64,000 bases of DNA from positions 34,443,116-34,507,115 of the forward strand of contig OX638135.1 of NCBI GenBank assembly GCA_951804985.1. Reading direction: 5' to 3'. This stretch comes from Dryomyza anilis (taxonomy: Eukaryota; Arthropoda; Insecta; Diptera; Dryomyzidae). The translations under genes and the position numbers were made by a program. The number at the start of each line of letters is the position of its first letter. The first letter of the stretch is position 1. Below the pieces are notes generated by a model, which had not been told where the DNA came from, made no database searches, and was given only the letters and a program-made list of their open reading frames with translations. This document shows, piece by piece, positions 34,380-45,434 of the stretch.

Positions 34380-35960
34380 TAAATTATCCCTACTTAATTT
34401 ATTTCTTAACCTAGTATGTATTATAATGCACTAAAAGTTCGTTCAACGGAAACTTGTGTAGCTGGAACAGACATTGACAATTTCAGCTATATCTCCTAAA
34501 GATTTTTCTTTGTAATATATAGCTTTCCTGTATAGTAGTACGTCACTTTGAATTGAATTGATGGTGTTTCAGCTGAAAGTTTCTCTTCTAAGTTGCTATA
34601 TCTGCCGTCTGGATTTGATGTCGATGGGGAGGGTTCTGGTAATATTTGTTTACTCACTGAACTTGGATTAAATTCATTTATTAATTTAAAAATGGTCATC
34701 AAATGATCCTGAAATTAAAGAATACGTAATTTTTTGCATGTAAATTATTTTAAATTATGCTTACAATTGCTCTGCGCTTTTGAGATTCAGTTAAATATGT
34801 TGAACCCCTATAGCAAAATCTTGGATCTATGTAAATAGCAGCTAGAAATGCATCATTTTCTAACAGTATCCGTTTTCTTATTTTCATCCTCCAAGTCTGT
34901 TTCACAAACAAGCCATTCACGGTAGAAATTACCAACTGCTCTGTTTGCAACATTTTGGTACAATCTGAGACAGGTTTAAACGATACGCAGAAATTTTCCG
35001 CAAACGCCCAATTAATTTCATAATTATACGAAGTATTATCCTCTATACTGGCTCTTATTTATTTTAGCGATCGAATCATATTATATGTAGAGCTCCATCT
35101 TGTGTTATTATCTAATATAGGCATGGGCAAACCTTCTTCATCCTTTCTCAACGATTTTACAATTTGTCTGAAATCATCAACACGCGTTACTATTTGCTTC
35201 AAAACATCCCACGAAGCTAACTGAAGTGTATGTGCTGCACAATGTACAACTGACATTGTTGTCATTGAAGTTGTCATCTATATCATCGTTGTCACATATT
35301 CCAAAATCTTCATATTCCTGAAGAAGTCGTGAAGTTTTAATAACATTTGCCCCATTGTCTGTCGTCATGGAATAAATTTGCTTCATATCAATTTCAAAGT
35401 CGTTTAAGCATCTCAGAATTTCACTTTTTAGATATTTTCAAGCATATTACACGATTTTTAATATTATTCATAATATTTTCTCGAACTTTAATTTTTATCA
35501 TATTTAAATGATCGACGATATTTCTGGAGTTGAACTTAATACCAAAAGCGACCAGGGTTATAAAATTTTTTGAAAGCATTTGTCATCATCAAAAAATCTA
35601 AATGGCATATGTAGACGAGTGTAACCAATACATTTCAAATAATTACTTCGATCCATTTCTAAAGCAACACTTATTTTTTTAATTTTTTTTGATGGAAGAT
35701 TTTCGAAGTAACGTTTAATGTTTCCAGCATGGTTTTTCAATGTTTTTTTTTGCAAATTAGGCAAATTTAGCATTATTTTTATCCTCATCCAAACACACCA
35801 AAGTTGAAACATCAAATTTTTTATTTCTTCCCATTTTTTAAGATAGAGATTCGTAATTATGGTGACTTTCGGAAATGATGTTAAACAATAGACTAATTTA
35901 TATTTTTTTAAGGAGGTATAAAAAGAAAATAAAATTTTATTTAAAAGTACCTGTACCATG
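34380..35960 (-). pseudogene. hAT-family transposase gene, broken
   Basis: Pieces occur in gene order on the minus strand. 35,960-35,558 has a segment with KNHAGNIKRYFENLP and MPFRFFDDDKCF. 35,386-35,177 has MTTDNGANVIKTSRLLQEYE, the usual hAT block around a catalytic Asp. 35,277-35,059 has HCAAHTLQLASWDVL and DNNTRWSSTYNM, matching the conserved CxxH and RW motifs. 34,953-34,750 has NDAFLAAIYIDPRF. A final SVPATQVSVERTFSA near 34,440-34,485 is the dimerisation motif. Frameshifts and stops separate the pieces. The gene lies inside the inverted arrays and may be the remains of their own transposase. Confidence 0.85.
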
Positions 35961-35997
35961 AATGAGTTATTCTAAGCCATTTGAAAAATTGAAATCT

Positions 35998-36737
35998 TTT
36001 TATACCCTACACTAAGAGTGAAAGGGTACATTCAGTTTGGTACGCCGTTTGTAACACCCAGAAGGAAGCATCTCCGGTATGGAAAAGTATATATATTCTT
36101 GATCAGCATGACCTTCTGAGTCGATAGCGATGTCCGTCTGCCCGTATGTCCGTCTGTATGTACGTCTGTCTGTCTGTCTGTCTGTATGTCCGTCTGTCTG
36201 TTGAAATCCCTACTACTTTTAAAATTGAAGAGCTAGATAAATGAAACTTATAACTTATATTACTAATATACCTACGCTGTATGTGCGAAAAAATTGATCG
36301 TTTCATTGTGACCTATGATCCGACCACTTATGTTCAAATACCTCATATAAAATGTACATATAAAGATCAATTTTTATGTATACGTGCTTAGGTAAACTTT
36401 TTTGGTCAAATATATATTGATATCATGCTCAAATACATGATAATAATGTTTTCCGGCGAAAAGATTTGTGGTTCACAAAAAAAAATCGAAATTCGGTACA
36501 CCTACCCATTTGTAAATATGGGTATCAAATAAATGGAAATTCTTCAGCGATTGAATTTTTGTAGTTATTATCAGGATTCGTATACCCTGGTGACCTATAT
36601 ATCACTTTAAATGGTAACCACACATATGTGTAGGGTATTTATAGTCGGCTTAGACCGACTATAATTTTGATAATCCTAACTATCATAATTACACCTACTT
36701 TAAAATTTCCCATGTGATCTAACCTTCCCAACTGGTT
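35998..36737 (-). mobile_element. mini-me/DINE-like element, full length
   Basis: Reverse-complement copy from TATACCCTACACTAAGAG to CCTTCCCAACTGG, with a GTCTGTATGTAC/GTCTGTCT microsatellite at about 36,131-36,202. High similarity to the copies at 4494 and 42,152. It inserted downstream of the hAT gene remnant inside the foldback-like structure. Confidence 0.87.
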
Positions 36738-36870
36738 ATTATTCGCAATACCTAGTTTGCACAAATTGAGCTGTAATAAAATCGTTTGCCCTAAGGATGT
36801 TATTTCTTACTGTATTCATAAGCACCTCATCCATTCTCCAGTGCACATATCCAAAATCATTTTAAGTCAT
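36738..36870. other. junction segment with a remnant of the ~105-bp unit
   Basis: AGCACCTCATCCATTCTCCAGTG at about 36,821 and ATCCAAAATCATTTT match the ~105-bp unit in the orientation of the right array. This shows that the right array once reached this point and that the 9-bp satellite expanded inside it. Confidence 0.65.
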
Positions 36871-39600
36871 TTCCATCTTTTTGATATTTTCGATATTTTT
36901 GATCTTTGCGATCTTTCTTATCTTTTCGATTTTTTTGATCTTTTTGATTTTTTTGATCTTTTTGATTTTTTTGATCTTTTCGATCTTTTTAAGCTCTTTT
37001 ATTTTTCTATTTTTTGATGTTTTTGATGTTTTCGATCTTTTTGATCTTATTGATCTTTTTGATCTTTTTGATCTTTTCGATCTTTTTGATTTTTTTGATC
37101 TTTTTGATCATTTGATCTTTTTGATTTTTTCGATCTTTTTGATCTTTCTGATCTTTTCGATCGTTTGATCTTTTTGTTTTTTTGACCTTTTCAATCATTT
37201 TGATCTTTTTGATTTTTTCGATCTTTTTGATCTTTTTGATCTCTTTGATCCCTTAGATCTTTTTGATCTTTTTGATCTTTTTATTTTTTTTAATCTTTTT
37301 GATCTTTTTGATCTTTTTGATTTTTTTGATCTTTTGGATCTTTTTGATCTTTTCGATCTTTTAGATCTATCCGATCTTTTCGATCTTTTCGATCTTTATG
37401 ATCTTTTCGATTTTTTCGATATTTTTGATCTTTTTTATCTTTTTGATCTTTTTGATCTTTTTGATCTTTTTGATCTTTTTGATCTTTTTGATCTTTTTGA
37501 TCTTTTTGATCTTTTTGATCTTTTTGATCTTTTTGATCTTTTTGATCTATTTGATCTATTTGATTTTTTTAATCTATTTGATTTTTTTGATCTTTTTGAT
37601 CTTTTTGATCTTTTTGATCTTTTTGATCTTTTTGATCTTTTTGATCTTTTTGATCTTTTTGATCTTTTTGATCTTTTTGATCTTTTTGATCTTTTTGATC
37701 TTTTTGATCTTTTTGATCTTTTTGATCTTTTTGATCTTTTTGATCTTTTTGATCTTTTTGATCTTTTTGATCTTTTTGATCTTTTTGATCTTTTTGATCT
37801 TTTTGATCTTTTTGATCTTTTTGATCTTTTTGATCTTTTTGATCTTTTTGATCTTTTTGATCTTTTTGATCTTTTTGATCTTTTTGATCTTTTTGATCTT
37901 TTTGATCTTTTTGATCTTTTTGATCTTTTTGATCTTTTTGATCTTTTTGATCTTTTTGATCTTTTTGATCTTTTTGATCTTTTTGATCTTTTTGATCTTT
38001 TTGATCTTTTTGATCTTTTTGATCTTTTTGATCTTTTTGATCTTTTTGATCTTTTTGATCTTTTTGATCTTTTTGATCTTTTTGATCTTTTTGATCTTTT
38101 TGATCTTTTTGATCTTTTTGATCTTTTTGATCTTTTTGATCTTTTTGATCTTTTTGATCTTTTTGATCTTTTTGATCTTTTGATCTTTTTGATCTTTTTG
38201 ATCTTTTTGATCTTTTTGATCTTTTTGATCTTTTTGATCTTTTTGATCTTTTTGATCTTTTTGATCTTTTTGATCTTTTTGATCTTTTTGATCTTTTTGA
38301 TCTTTTTGATCTTTTTGATCTTTTTGATCTTTTTGATCTTTTTGATCTTTTTGATCTATTTGATCTATTTGATCTATTTGATCTTTTTGATCTTTTTGAT
38401 CTTTTTGATCTTTTTGATCTTTTTGATCTTTTTGATCTTTTTGATCTTTTTGATCTTTTGATCTTTTTGATCTTTTTGATCTTTTTGATCTTTTTGATCT
38501 TTTTGATCTTTTTGATCTTTTTGATCTTTTTGATCTTTTTGATCTTTTTGATCTTTTTGATCTTTTTGATCTTTTTGATCTTTTTGATCTTTTTGATCTT
38601 TTTGATCTTTTTGATCTTTTTGATCTTTTTGATCTTTTTGATCTTTTTGATCTTTTTGATCTTTTTGATCTTTTTGATCTTTTTGATCTTTTTGATCTTT
38701 TTGATCTTTTTGATCTTTTTGATCTTTTTGATCTTTTTGATCTTTTTGATCTTTTTGATCTTTTTGATCTTTTTGATCTTTTTGATCTTTTTGATCTTTT
38801 TGATCTTTTTGATCTTTTTGATCTTTTTGATCTTTTTGATCTTTTTGATCTTTTTGATCTTTTTGATCTTCTTGATCTTTTTGATCTTTTTGATCTTTTT
38901 GATCTTTTTGATCTTTTTGATCTTTTTGATCTTTTTGATCTTTTTGATCTTTTTGATCTTTTTGATCTTTTTGATCTTTTTGATCTTTTTGATCTTTTTG
39001 ATCTTTTTGATCTTTTTGATCTTTTTGATCTTTTTGATCTTTTTGATCTTTTTGATCTTTTTGATCTTTTTGATCTTTTTGATCTTTTTGATCTTTTTGA
39101 TCTTTTTGATCTTTTTGATCTTTTTGATCTTTTTATCATCTTTTTGATCTTTTTGATCTTTTTGATCTTTTTGATCTTTTTGATCTTTTTGATCTTTTTG
39201 ATCTTTTTGATCTTTTTGATTTTTTTGATCTTTTTGATCTTCTTGATCTTTTTGATCTATTCGATCTTTTTGATTTTTTCGATCTTTTTGATCTTTTTGA
39301 TCTTTTTGATCTTTTTGATCTTTTTGATCTTTTTGATCTTTTTGATCTTTTTGATCTTTTTGATCTTTTTGATCTTTTTGATCTTTTTGATCTTTTTGAT
39401 CTTTTTGATCTTTTTGATCTTTTTGATCTTTTTGATCTTTTTGATCTTTTTGATCTTTTTGATCTTTTTGATCTTTTTGATCTTTTGGATCTTTTTGATC
39501 TTTTTGATCTTTTTGATCTTTTTGATCTTTTTGATCTTTTTGATCTTTTCGATCTTTTCAATCTTTTTGATCTTCTAAATATATTAGATATTTTTGATCT
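36871..39600. repeat. 9-bp satellite (GATCTTTTT)n, about 2.7 kb
   Basis: Roughly 300 units. The left 550 bp are degenerate (GATATTTTC, GATCTTTTC, GATTTTTTT). From about 37,440 to 39,550 units are nearly identical, with rare GATCTATTT clusters (37,545-37,570; 38,354-38,385) and single-unit indels near 38,180, 38,458 and 39,137. The unit is a multiple of three and five of six frames lack a stop, so frames up to 521 codons (FDL, LIF, KRS, KDQ, KKI repeats) arise with no coding meaning. Both edges decay, as expected for expansion by unequal exchange or slippage. Confidence 0.95.
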
Positions 39601-39615
39601 TTTGAAGGCGATTCT

Positions 39616-40440
39616 GCCCACATGAAGTGGCCATCCTGGACATGTTCAAAATCATTTTTATAACACTTCAAAAAATAATAAAAAAAAAATAATTTTGTCC
39701 AAGAGCACCTCATGTCCAGGAGCACCTCATCCTCCAGTGGACATGTCCAAAACCATTTTTAAAACATTTCAAAAAATAATGAAAAAAAAAATTGTTTTTG
39801 TCCAAGGTCATCATGGACATGTCCAGGAGCACCTCATCCTCCAGTGGACATGTCCAAAATCATTTTTATAACATTCCTAAAATAATGAAAAAAAAAATTT
39901 TTTCCAAGGTCATCATGGACATGTCCAGGAGCACCTTTTCGTCCAGACATGTCCAAAATCATTTTTATAACATTTCAAAAAATAATGAAAAAAAAAAAAT
40001 TTGTCCGAGTTCATCATGGACATGTCCAGGAGCACCTCATCCTCCAGTGGACATGTCCAAAATCATTTTTATATCATTTCAAAAAATAATAAAAAAAAAA
40101 TTAAAAATTTTGTCCGAGGTCATCATGGACATGTCCAAAATCATTTTTATAACATTCCTAAAATAATGAAAAAAAAAAATTTTTCCAAGGTCATCATGGA
40201 CATGTCCAGGAGCACCTTTTCGTCCAGACATGTCCAAAATCATTTTTATAACATTTCAAAAAATAATGAAAAAAAAAAAATTTGTCCGAGTTCATCATGG
40301 ACATGTCCAGGAGCACCTCATCCTCCAGTGGACATGTCCAAAATCATTTTTATATCATTTCAAAAAATAATAAAAAAAAAATTAAAAATTTTGTCCGAGG
40401 TCATCATGGACATGTCCAGGAGCACCTCATATTTCTATGG
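39616..40440 (+). repeat. right array of ~105-bp units with a recent 281-bp duplication
   Basis: The units are the reverse complement of the left array (GGACATGTCCAGGAGCACC, CCAAAATCATTTTTATAAC). A block of two to three units starting near 39,855 is repeated 281 bp later: AGGAGCACCTTTTCGTCC is at about 39,927 and 40,208, and TTGTCCGAGTTC at 40,001 and 40,282. The two blocks look almost identical, so the duplication is recent. Confidence 0.88.
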
Positions 40441-40879
40441 ACATGTCAAAACCATTGCTTACAAATCATTCAGCAGCAATCGGATGTGCCCATTATCTCA
40501 TTTGTCCTCATATTATTTTATAATCATTTGTCTCATCATTTTTCTCATCATTTTTTTCATCTTTTCTCATCTTTTTCTCATCATTTTTTTCATCTTTTCT
40601 CATCATTTATTTTCATCTTCAAATGATGAGAATTCGCTACGTTCTACTTTTTCTCATCATTCAATGAAGAGAAAAATTGAAGATACAAATTATTTTCATC
40701 ATCAGTGCTGAGTACTTTTGTGATAAGAGTTAATTTCGTTCATTGAGCGATATATTTTTTCTCATCAATGATCAAAATAAAAATATCGCTCAATTATGGA
40801 CATTTTTTTTCATCAATTTATATCGCTCATTTTGTGAGGGATATAAAATGATAAATATCTTTGAGGGATATTTTACGAA

Positions 40880-42012
40880 CTCTGCATTAAACATATTTAA
40901 TATCTATGAAATCACTAAATATTTGATGAAAAACCGGTATTTTACATGACTACGTGCTTTCTGTGTGGCACATTTGAAATTAATTTATTTCTAACTTATT
41001 TTGGAATCGCTCCCTATTCGAATATGGCCATTTCGTCAAGATCAGCAAAAATTCCCACTTTATTCTCGATAATCTTTATTTTAAACTGATCCCACAAATT
41101 TTATATACAATTTAGGTGTCGACTACATGAATCCATGATCCACTAAGTCAACCATTTTGACCTGAAACCACTTTTTTGTACCTCGTCCCATAAGTTTAAT
41201 CGTTATCCTTTTGAAAAATGTATGTAACATTCAGGTTTTCGTCAGTGAATCCACCATTCACATTACATCGTTTAATATGGAAATATATAGGAAATGGTCC
41301 ATGTTACCTTCAATTTTATGAATGGGTCCAATGGTTTCACTACCATATTAAAGTGAAGATGCGGGTATACCCGTATTCAAACGATTTTGACCGCGGTCGT
41401 CCAAAATATGATTTTTCATCTGTTGGTACCTTGTTTATCGTAGTTTCATCAAAAAAAAGCAGTACTCTTTCCAATACTCTTTCCAACCAGTACTCAGTTT
41501 AGACCAAGTATACCCACCATATTCTTGTAATATGGTGACGGAAACATTATACTTTAAGGTGCTAAGTCGGTCTCCGGCATTTGACAAATTATAAAAATTG
41601 ACAGTTGTATGGACCATTTTCCGTATATTTCAACGCTAAACGACGTTATATAAACCCTTGACTGACGAAAACTTGCCTGTTACATGGTATTTTTTAAGAG
41701 GATAACGTTTCTAAACAATCGGTACGTGGTTTAAAAAGTGTTTACAGGTCGTAATGGTTGACTTATTGGACTGGCATGTATGTAGTTCGGACCATAATTC
41801 TATAAAATTTGTGGGAGCATTTATAAATGAAGTTTAGTCAGAATAAAATGTGAAATTTTGCTGATCTTAGCAAAATGGCTAACTTGGAATCGGGAGCTAT
41901 CGGCAATAAGTTAACCACACAAATAATACTTAGTCACTGAAAATAATGATTTGTTATCAAATATTTAGTGATTATGCAGTAATTAAATATGTTTAATGCA
42001 AAAAGTTAATTC
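40880..42012. mobile_element. foldback element P, near-complete palindrome of about 1.1 kb
   Basis: Left half 40,880-41,440 and right half about 41,480-42,012 are inverted copies. They pair ATTAAACATATTTAAT, ATCACTAAATATTTGAT, TAAGATCAGCAAAA, CCCACAAATTTTATA, AAGTCAACCATT, GTTTTCGTCAGT and ATGGTCCAT across a short centre near 41,460 with a doubled ACTCTTTCCA. There is almost no unpaired spacer. A second hairpin, CACCTAATTA...TAATTAGGTG, follows at 42,016-42,044. No genes; small frames are chance. Confidence 0.78.
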
Positions 42013-42151
42013 GTGCACCTAATTAGAAACGTTATAATTAGGTGAACGAGTTGTTTTTAGTTTGTGGGCAATAGTCATCGACCGTAAAGTAAACCTTTCA
42101 TAGACACTAATAAAAAATGTTGCAATTTAAAACTAACATGTGGAAGCTTAA

Positions 42152-42691
42152 ACCAGTTGGAAAGGTTAGATCACATGGGTAATTTTAAAGTAGGTGTAAT
42201 TATGATAGTTAGGATTATCAAAATTATAGTCGGTCTAAGCCGACTATAAATACCCTACACATATGTGTGGTTACCATTCAAAGTGATATATAGGTCACCA
42301 GGGTATACGAATCCTGAAAATAACTACAAACATTCAATCGCTGAAGAATTTCCATTCATTTGATACCCATATTTACAAATGGGTAGGTGTACCGAATTTC
42401 GATTTTTTTTTTGTGAACCACAAGTCTTTTCGCCGGAAAACATTATTATAATGTATTTGAGCATGATATCAATATATATTTGACCAAAAAAGTTTACCTA
42501 AGCACGTATACATAAAAATTGATCTTTATATGTACATTTTATATGAGGTATTTGAACATAAGTGGTCGGATCATAGGTCACAATGGACCGATCTCGCCAA
42601 TTTTTTCGCACATACAGCGTAGGTATATTAGTAATCTAAGTTATAAGTTTCATTTATCTAGCTCTTCAATTTTAGGGATTTCAACAGACAG

Positions 42692-42725
<34 letters not shown>

Positions 42726-42878
42726 ATACGGACAGACGGACATCGCTAAATCGACTCAGGAAGTCATGCTGATCAAGAATATATATACTTTTCCATACCG
42801 GAGATGCTTCCTTCTGGGTGTTACAAACGGCGTACCAAACTGAATATACCCTTTCACTCTTATTGTAGGGTATAAAAA
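42152..42878 (+). mobile_element. mini-me/DINE-like element, full length
   Basis: From CCAGTTGGAAAGGTTAG to TTGTAGGGTATAAAAA, with a (GACA)n tract at about 42,685-42,726. It sits exactly between the end of family D and the start of family J. Confidence 0.88.
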
Positions 42879-44453
42879 TTATATAAAAATGTGTATGGTC
42901 TGATATTATATATTGAGTTATAACGAAGGGTATGTTTGTACTTGATTCGTTTCTAATTAGTCGCACATAACTGTATATATATACAGAGTAGTCCACTTTT
43001 TGGTGCAAATATTTTAGGGACTGATTCCATGGTTCATTTCATGAAAAAAATTGTTCCAGAGTTAGGGTCTATTTGGAACACCCAATGATATACAAGGTGT
43101 TTTCAAAATTTACTTTACAAAAAAATGATACAACCGTATACTTAATTATAATATCTACAATGTATAACCCAGCGCAAAAATATTACATTAATTTTAAAGA
43201 TAATCGATCATAGTTTCTAGTAAAAATTTAATATTGGCATTTTATATAGTGAGCTAGGATATTTTTCTCATCAAAGTAAAAAAATAAATATTTTATTACA
43301 ACTTCTTTTTATAAAACTCAATTTTTCTCGAAATTTTTATTTATTATTTTATTTATCTTTTTTTAATATTTGAATGTATCATAAATTCACAATTTCTCAT
43401 ACACTGTTTTTATCTCGCACTTACCGTTTTCCTTGCGGAGCACTCCTTGTAGTGCTCTCAAAATTCTAAAATTTCGCAACATACCAGTTTATTTAAAAAA
43501 ACAAAATGTAGTTGTTTAACGCCAACGTGTTGCACATTGGGAAGTAATTCCAAATTTATGGCCAAAAACCAACTATCATCGACATAAATTTACCGTCTAA
43601 TGATAGGTAATGAATCATAGCAGATATGCATATAATTTTTTGGCTTGTACTTTCTTATAATTCCTATTTAACCAAAGAAACATGAAAAATTAAATGTTTG
43701 TGCCCCCAAATATTTCACGTATATTTATAATGACAAAATTGTAACATATTCCATATCATTGATGTTGACGGTAAGAACAGATACATTCATTAATTATACG
43801 TATTAAATTTGGATCTGATGAATACGGCCATGTTGAAGTTATGTATTTCGATTTAGATAAATTATTTTTCACTTTATAATACTATTAACACGGATTAACA
43901 TGCGATATTTTATTTTCAAATACTGGGAAACAATGATATGTTAATTGTGAATAAACGTGATTTGCTCCATTTGCACCTTTTTAGCGTAGCTCTTGTAAAA
44001 TTGGAGTTTTTGAAAGAAGTTAAATTTTTTAAAAATTTACTTTTTATGTGGGGACCATAGGGATTATCCCCATAAAATAAAAAAAAATATTATATATTTT
44101 ACAATCTTCTTTCTGAAATCCAAGAAATCTGTCCACAAAGTATTTGCATCTTGAAGACGACCACCCTATAACATTTTCTGTTAGCAATATTGTTCGCTTT
44201 CATATAAGTTTTTAAGTTCGCCATTTTTATTTTTATTTTTTTATTTCCCATTTAAATATAAAAAACACCTCTTTAAATACATTACTACAAAAAAAAAAAA
44301 ATAATCTGAAAACTTTTTATAATTTTGGCCATAAAAATTGATTTTTTTCCCAATGTGTGTTGGTGAGTAGGTGCCCACTTTTGCGAGCTCTACAAGGAGT
44401 GCTCCGCAAGGAAAACGGTAAGTGCGAGATAAAAATATTGTACGAAGAAAGTG

Positions 44454-44823
44454 TTTGGGAAGGTTAGATCACATGGGAAATTTTAAATTTGGTGTTATTA
44501 TGATAGTTAGGATTATCAAAATTATAGTCGGTCTAAGCCGACTATAAATACCCTACACGTATGTGTGGTTACCATTCAAAGTGGTATATAGGTCACCAGG
44601 TTATACGAATCCTGAAAATAACTACAAACTTTCCATCCCTGAAGAATTTTTTTTCATTTGATACCCATATTTACAAATGGGTAGGTATACCGAATTTCGA
44701 TTTTTTTTTGGGAACCACAAGTCGTTTCGTTGGAAAACATTATTTTCATGTATTTGAGCAAAATGTCAATATATTTGACCAAAAACTGAATATACCCTTT
44801 CACTCTTAGTGTAGGGTATAAAA
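44454..44823 (+). mobile_element. mini-me with internal deletion
   Basis: The 5' half aligns with the full copies up to TTTGACCAAAAA, then jumps to CTGAATATACCCTTTCACTC. In full copies ACCAAA occurs at both edges of the missing ~350 bp, so the deletion joined two 6-bp repeats and removed the GACA microsatellite and TA core. It lies in the right arm of family J. Confidence 0.85.
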
Positions 44824-45090
44824 AAAGATATATAAAATAATAAATACAAATTTCGAGAAAAACGGAGTTTTATAAAAAAAAAATTTAATAAAATATTTAT
44901 TTTTTTAATTTGATGAGAAAAATCTCCTAGCTCACCACTTAAAATGCCAATATTAAATTTTTACTAGAAACTATGATCGATTATCTTTAAAATGAATGTA
45001 ATATTTTTGCGCTGTGTTATACATTGTAGAAGTTATAATTAAGTATACGGTTGTATCAATTTTAGTAAAGTAAATTTTGTAAAGTAAATA

Positions 45091-45403
45091 GTAGCCGCGG
45101 TAGCTCAGTGGTTAGTGCGTTGGACTGCGCGCCGAAAGGTCCCCGGTTCAAGCCTGGACTGGGGCTAACAACATCTTTTCATAGAAATATGTTTCTATAC
45201 CGCGCTACCTCTCGGCAGTAAACGGCAAACCTCCGAGAGTAAAAACATTGCCTATGAAAAGCTCTCACCCGCCGTGCGGATTCGGCAATAAACTGTAGGT
45301 CCCACCACTTTGAGTACAAATATAACACGCATAGCTCAAAATGGTGAGAGAGCTCGGCCTAAGTTCTTATAGAACTGTAGTGCCACACTATTATTTATTA
45401 TTT
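45091..45403 (+). mobile_element. tRNA-derived SINE, complete copy
   Basis: The head GTAGCCGCGGTAGCTCAGTG...GGTTCAAGCCTGG has internal pol III A-box-like (TAGCTCAGTGGTTAG) and B-box-like (GGTTCAAGCC) sequences and a partly paired acceptor (AGCC/GGCT). A conserved body follows (CTCTCGGCAG, AAAAGCTCTCAC, AATAAACTGTAGGTCCCACC, GAGAGAGCTCGGCC), then a (TTAT)n tail. TAAATTTTG occurs on both sides (45,071-45,079 and 45,403-45,411), a candidate target duplication. Related copies are at 58,895, 60,005 and 61,250. It depends on a LINE for mobility. Confidence 0.85.
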
Positions 45404-45434
45404 AAATTTTGAAAACACCTTGTATATCATTGGG

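Larger units (their letters stand above)
33075..40705. mobile_element. foldback-like composite with inverted satellite arms (about 7.6 kb)
   Basis: The outermost ~260 bp (TGATGATGAAATTAATTTGT... with GATGAGAAAA runs, 33,075-33,330) are repeated in reverse complement at 40,440-40,705. Next on each side is an array of ~105-bp units in opposite orientation. Between them lie a broken hAT transposase gene on the minus strand, a mini-me and a 9-bp satellite. GCATACTT (before) and GAGTACTT (after) agree at 6 of 8 positions and could be a decayed 8-bp target duplication. Long repeat-built arms recall Drosophila foldback elements. Membership in hAT is a guess from the enclosed gene. Confidence 0.65.
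30463..42113 (+). mobile_element. family D DNA element, copy 2, expanded by nested insertions
   Basis: The left 65 bp (TTATTAGTGTCAATCAAAGG..., to CCCACAAACTAAAA near 30,528) are repeated in reverse complement at 42,053-42,113, so both ends of one element seem to be present. Its own sequence is seen at 30,463-31,117 and 32,642-33,070, matching copy 1 at 7000-7680. The left part has about five ~62-bp subrepeats (CAAGCCTGGCACAAT...). The interior is occupied by the hAT element, the inverted-array structure and foldback P described separately. That the two ends belong together is inference. Confidence 0.5.
42880..45434. mobile_element. long inverted-repeat family J, both arms, three nested insertions
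   Basis: The left arm (42,880-43,500) is mirrored by 44,378-44,453, 44,824-45,090 and 45,404-45,434. Shared landmarks are TCTCGCACTTACCGTTTTCC, TTTTTCTCGAAATTT, GATCATAGTTTCTAGTAAAA and CACCTTGTATATCATTGGGTG. A mini-me, a SINE and finally an LTR retrotransposon interrupt the right arm, and the tip beyond 45,434 is missing. The centre (43,500-44,377) contains a second, diverged J-like end near 44,105-44,160. Non-coding. Confidence 0.75.

Noticed and set aside
36871..39600. CRISPR-like array
   Set aside because: Units of 9 bp with no unique spacers and no cas genes; the window is eukaryotic.
37334..39621. Open frames of 144 to 521 codons rich in FDL, LIF or KRS/KDQ/KKI repeats
   Set aside because: They are translations of the GATCTTTTT satellite, open on both strands in five frames because the unit length is a multiple of three. 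There is no start context or non-repetitive sequence.
33423..40711. Open frames up to 251 codons with a repeated CPRSSWTCPGAPHPPVDMSK-type peptide
   Set aside because: They follow the ~105-bp tandem unit on both strands and in more than one frame. No domain, and frame changes between units.
45091..45165. A tRNA gene with A and B boxes
   Set aside because: The acceptor stem pairs only partly, the sequence continues into a conserved SINE body with a TTAT tail, and similar copies occur at 58,895, 60,005 and 61,250.
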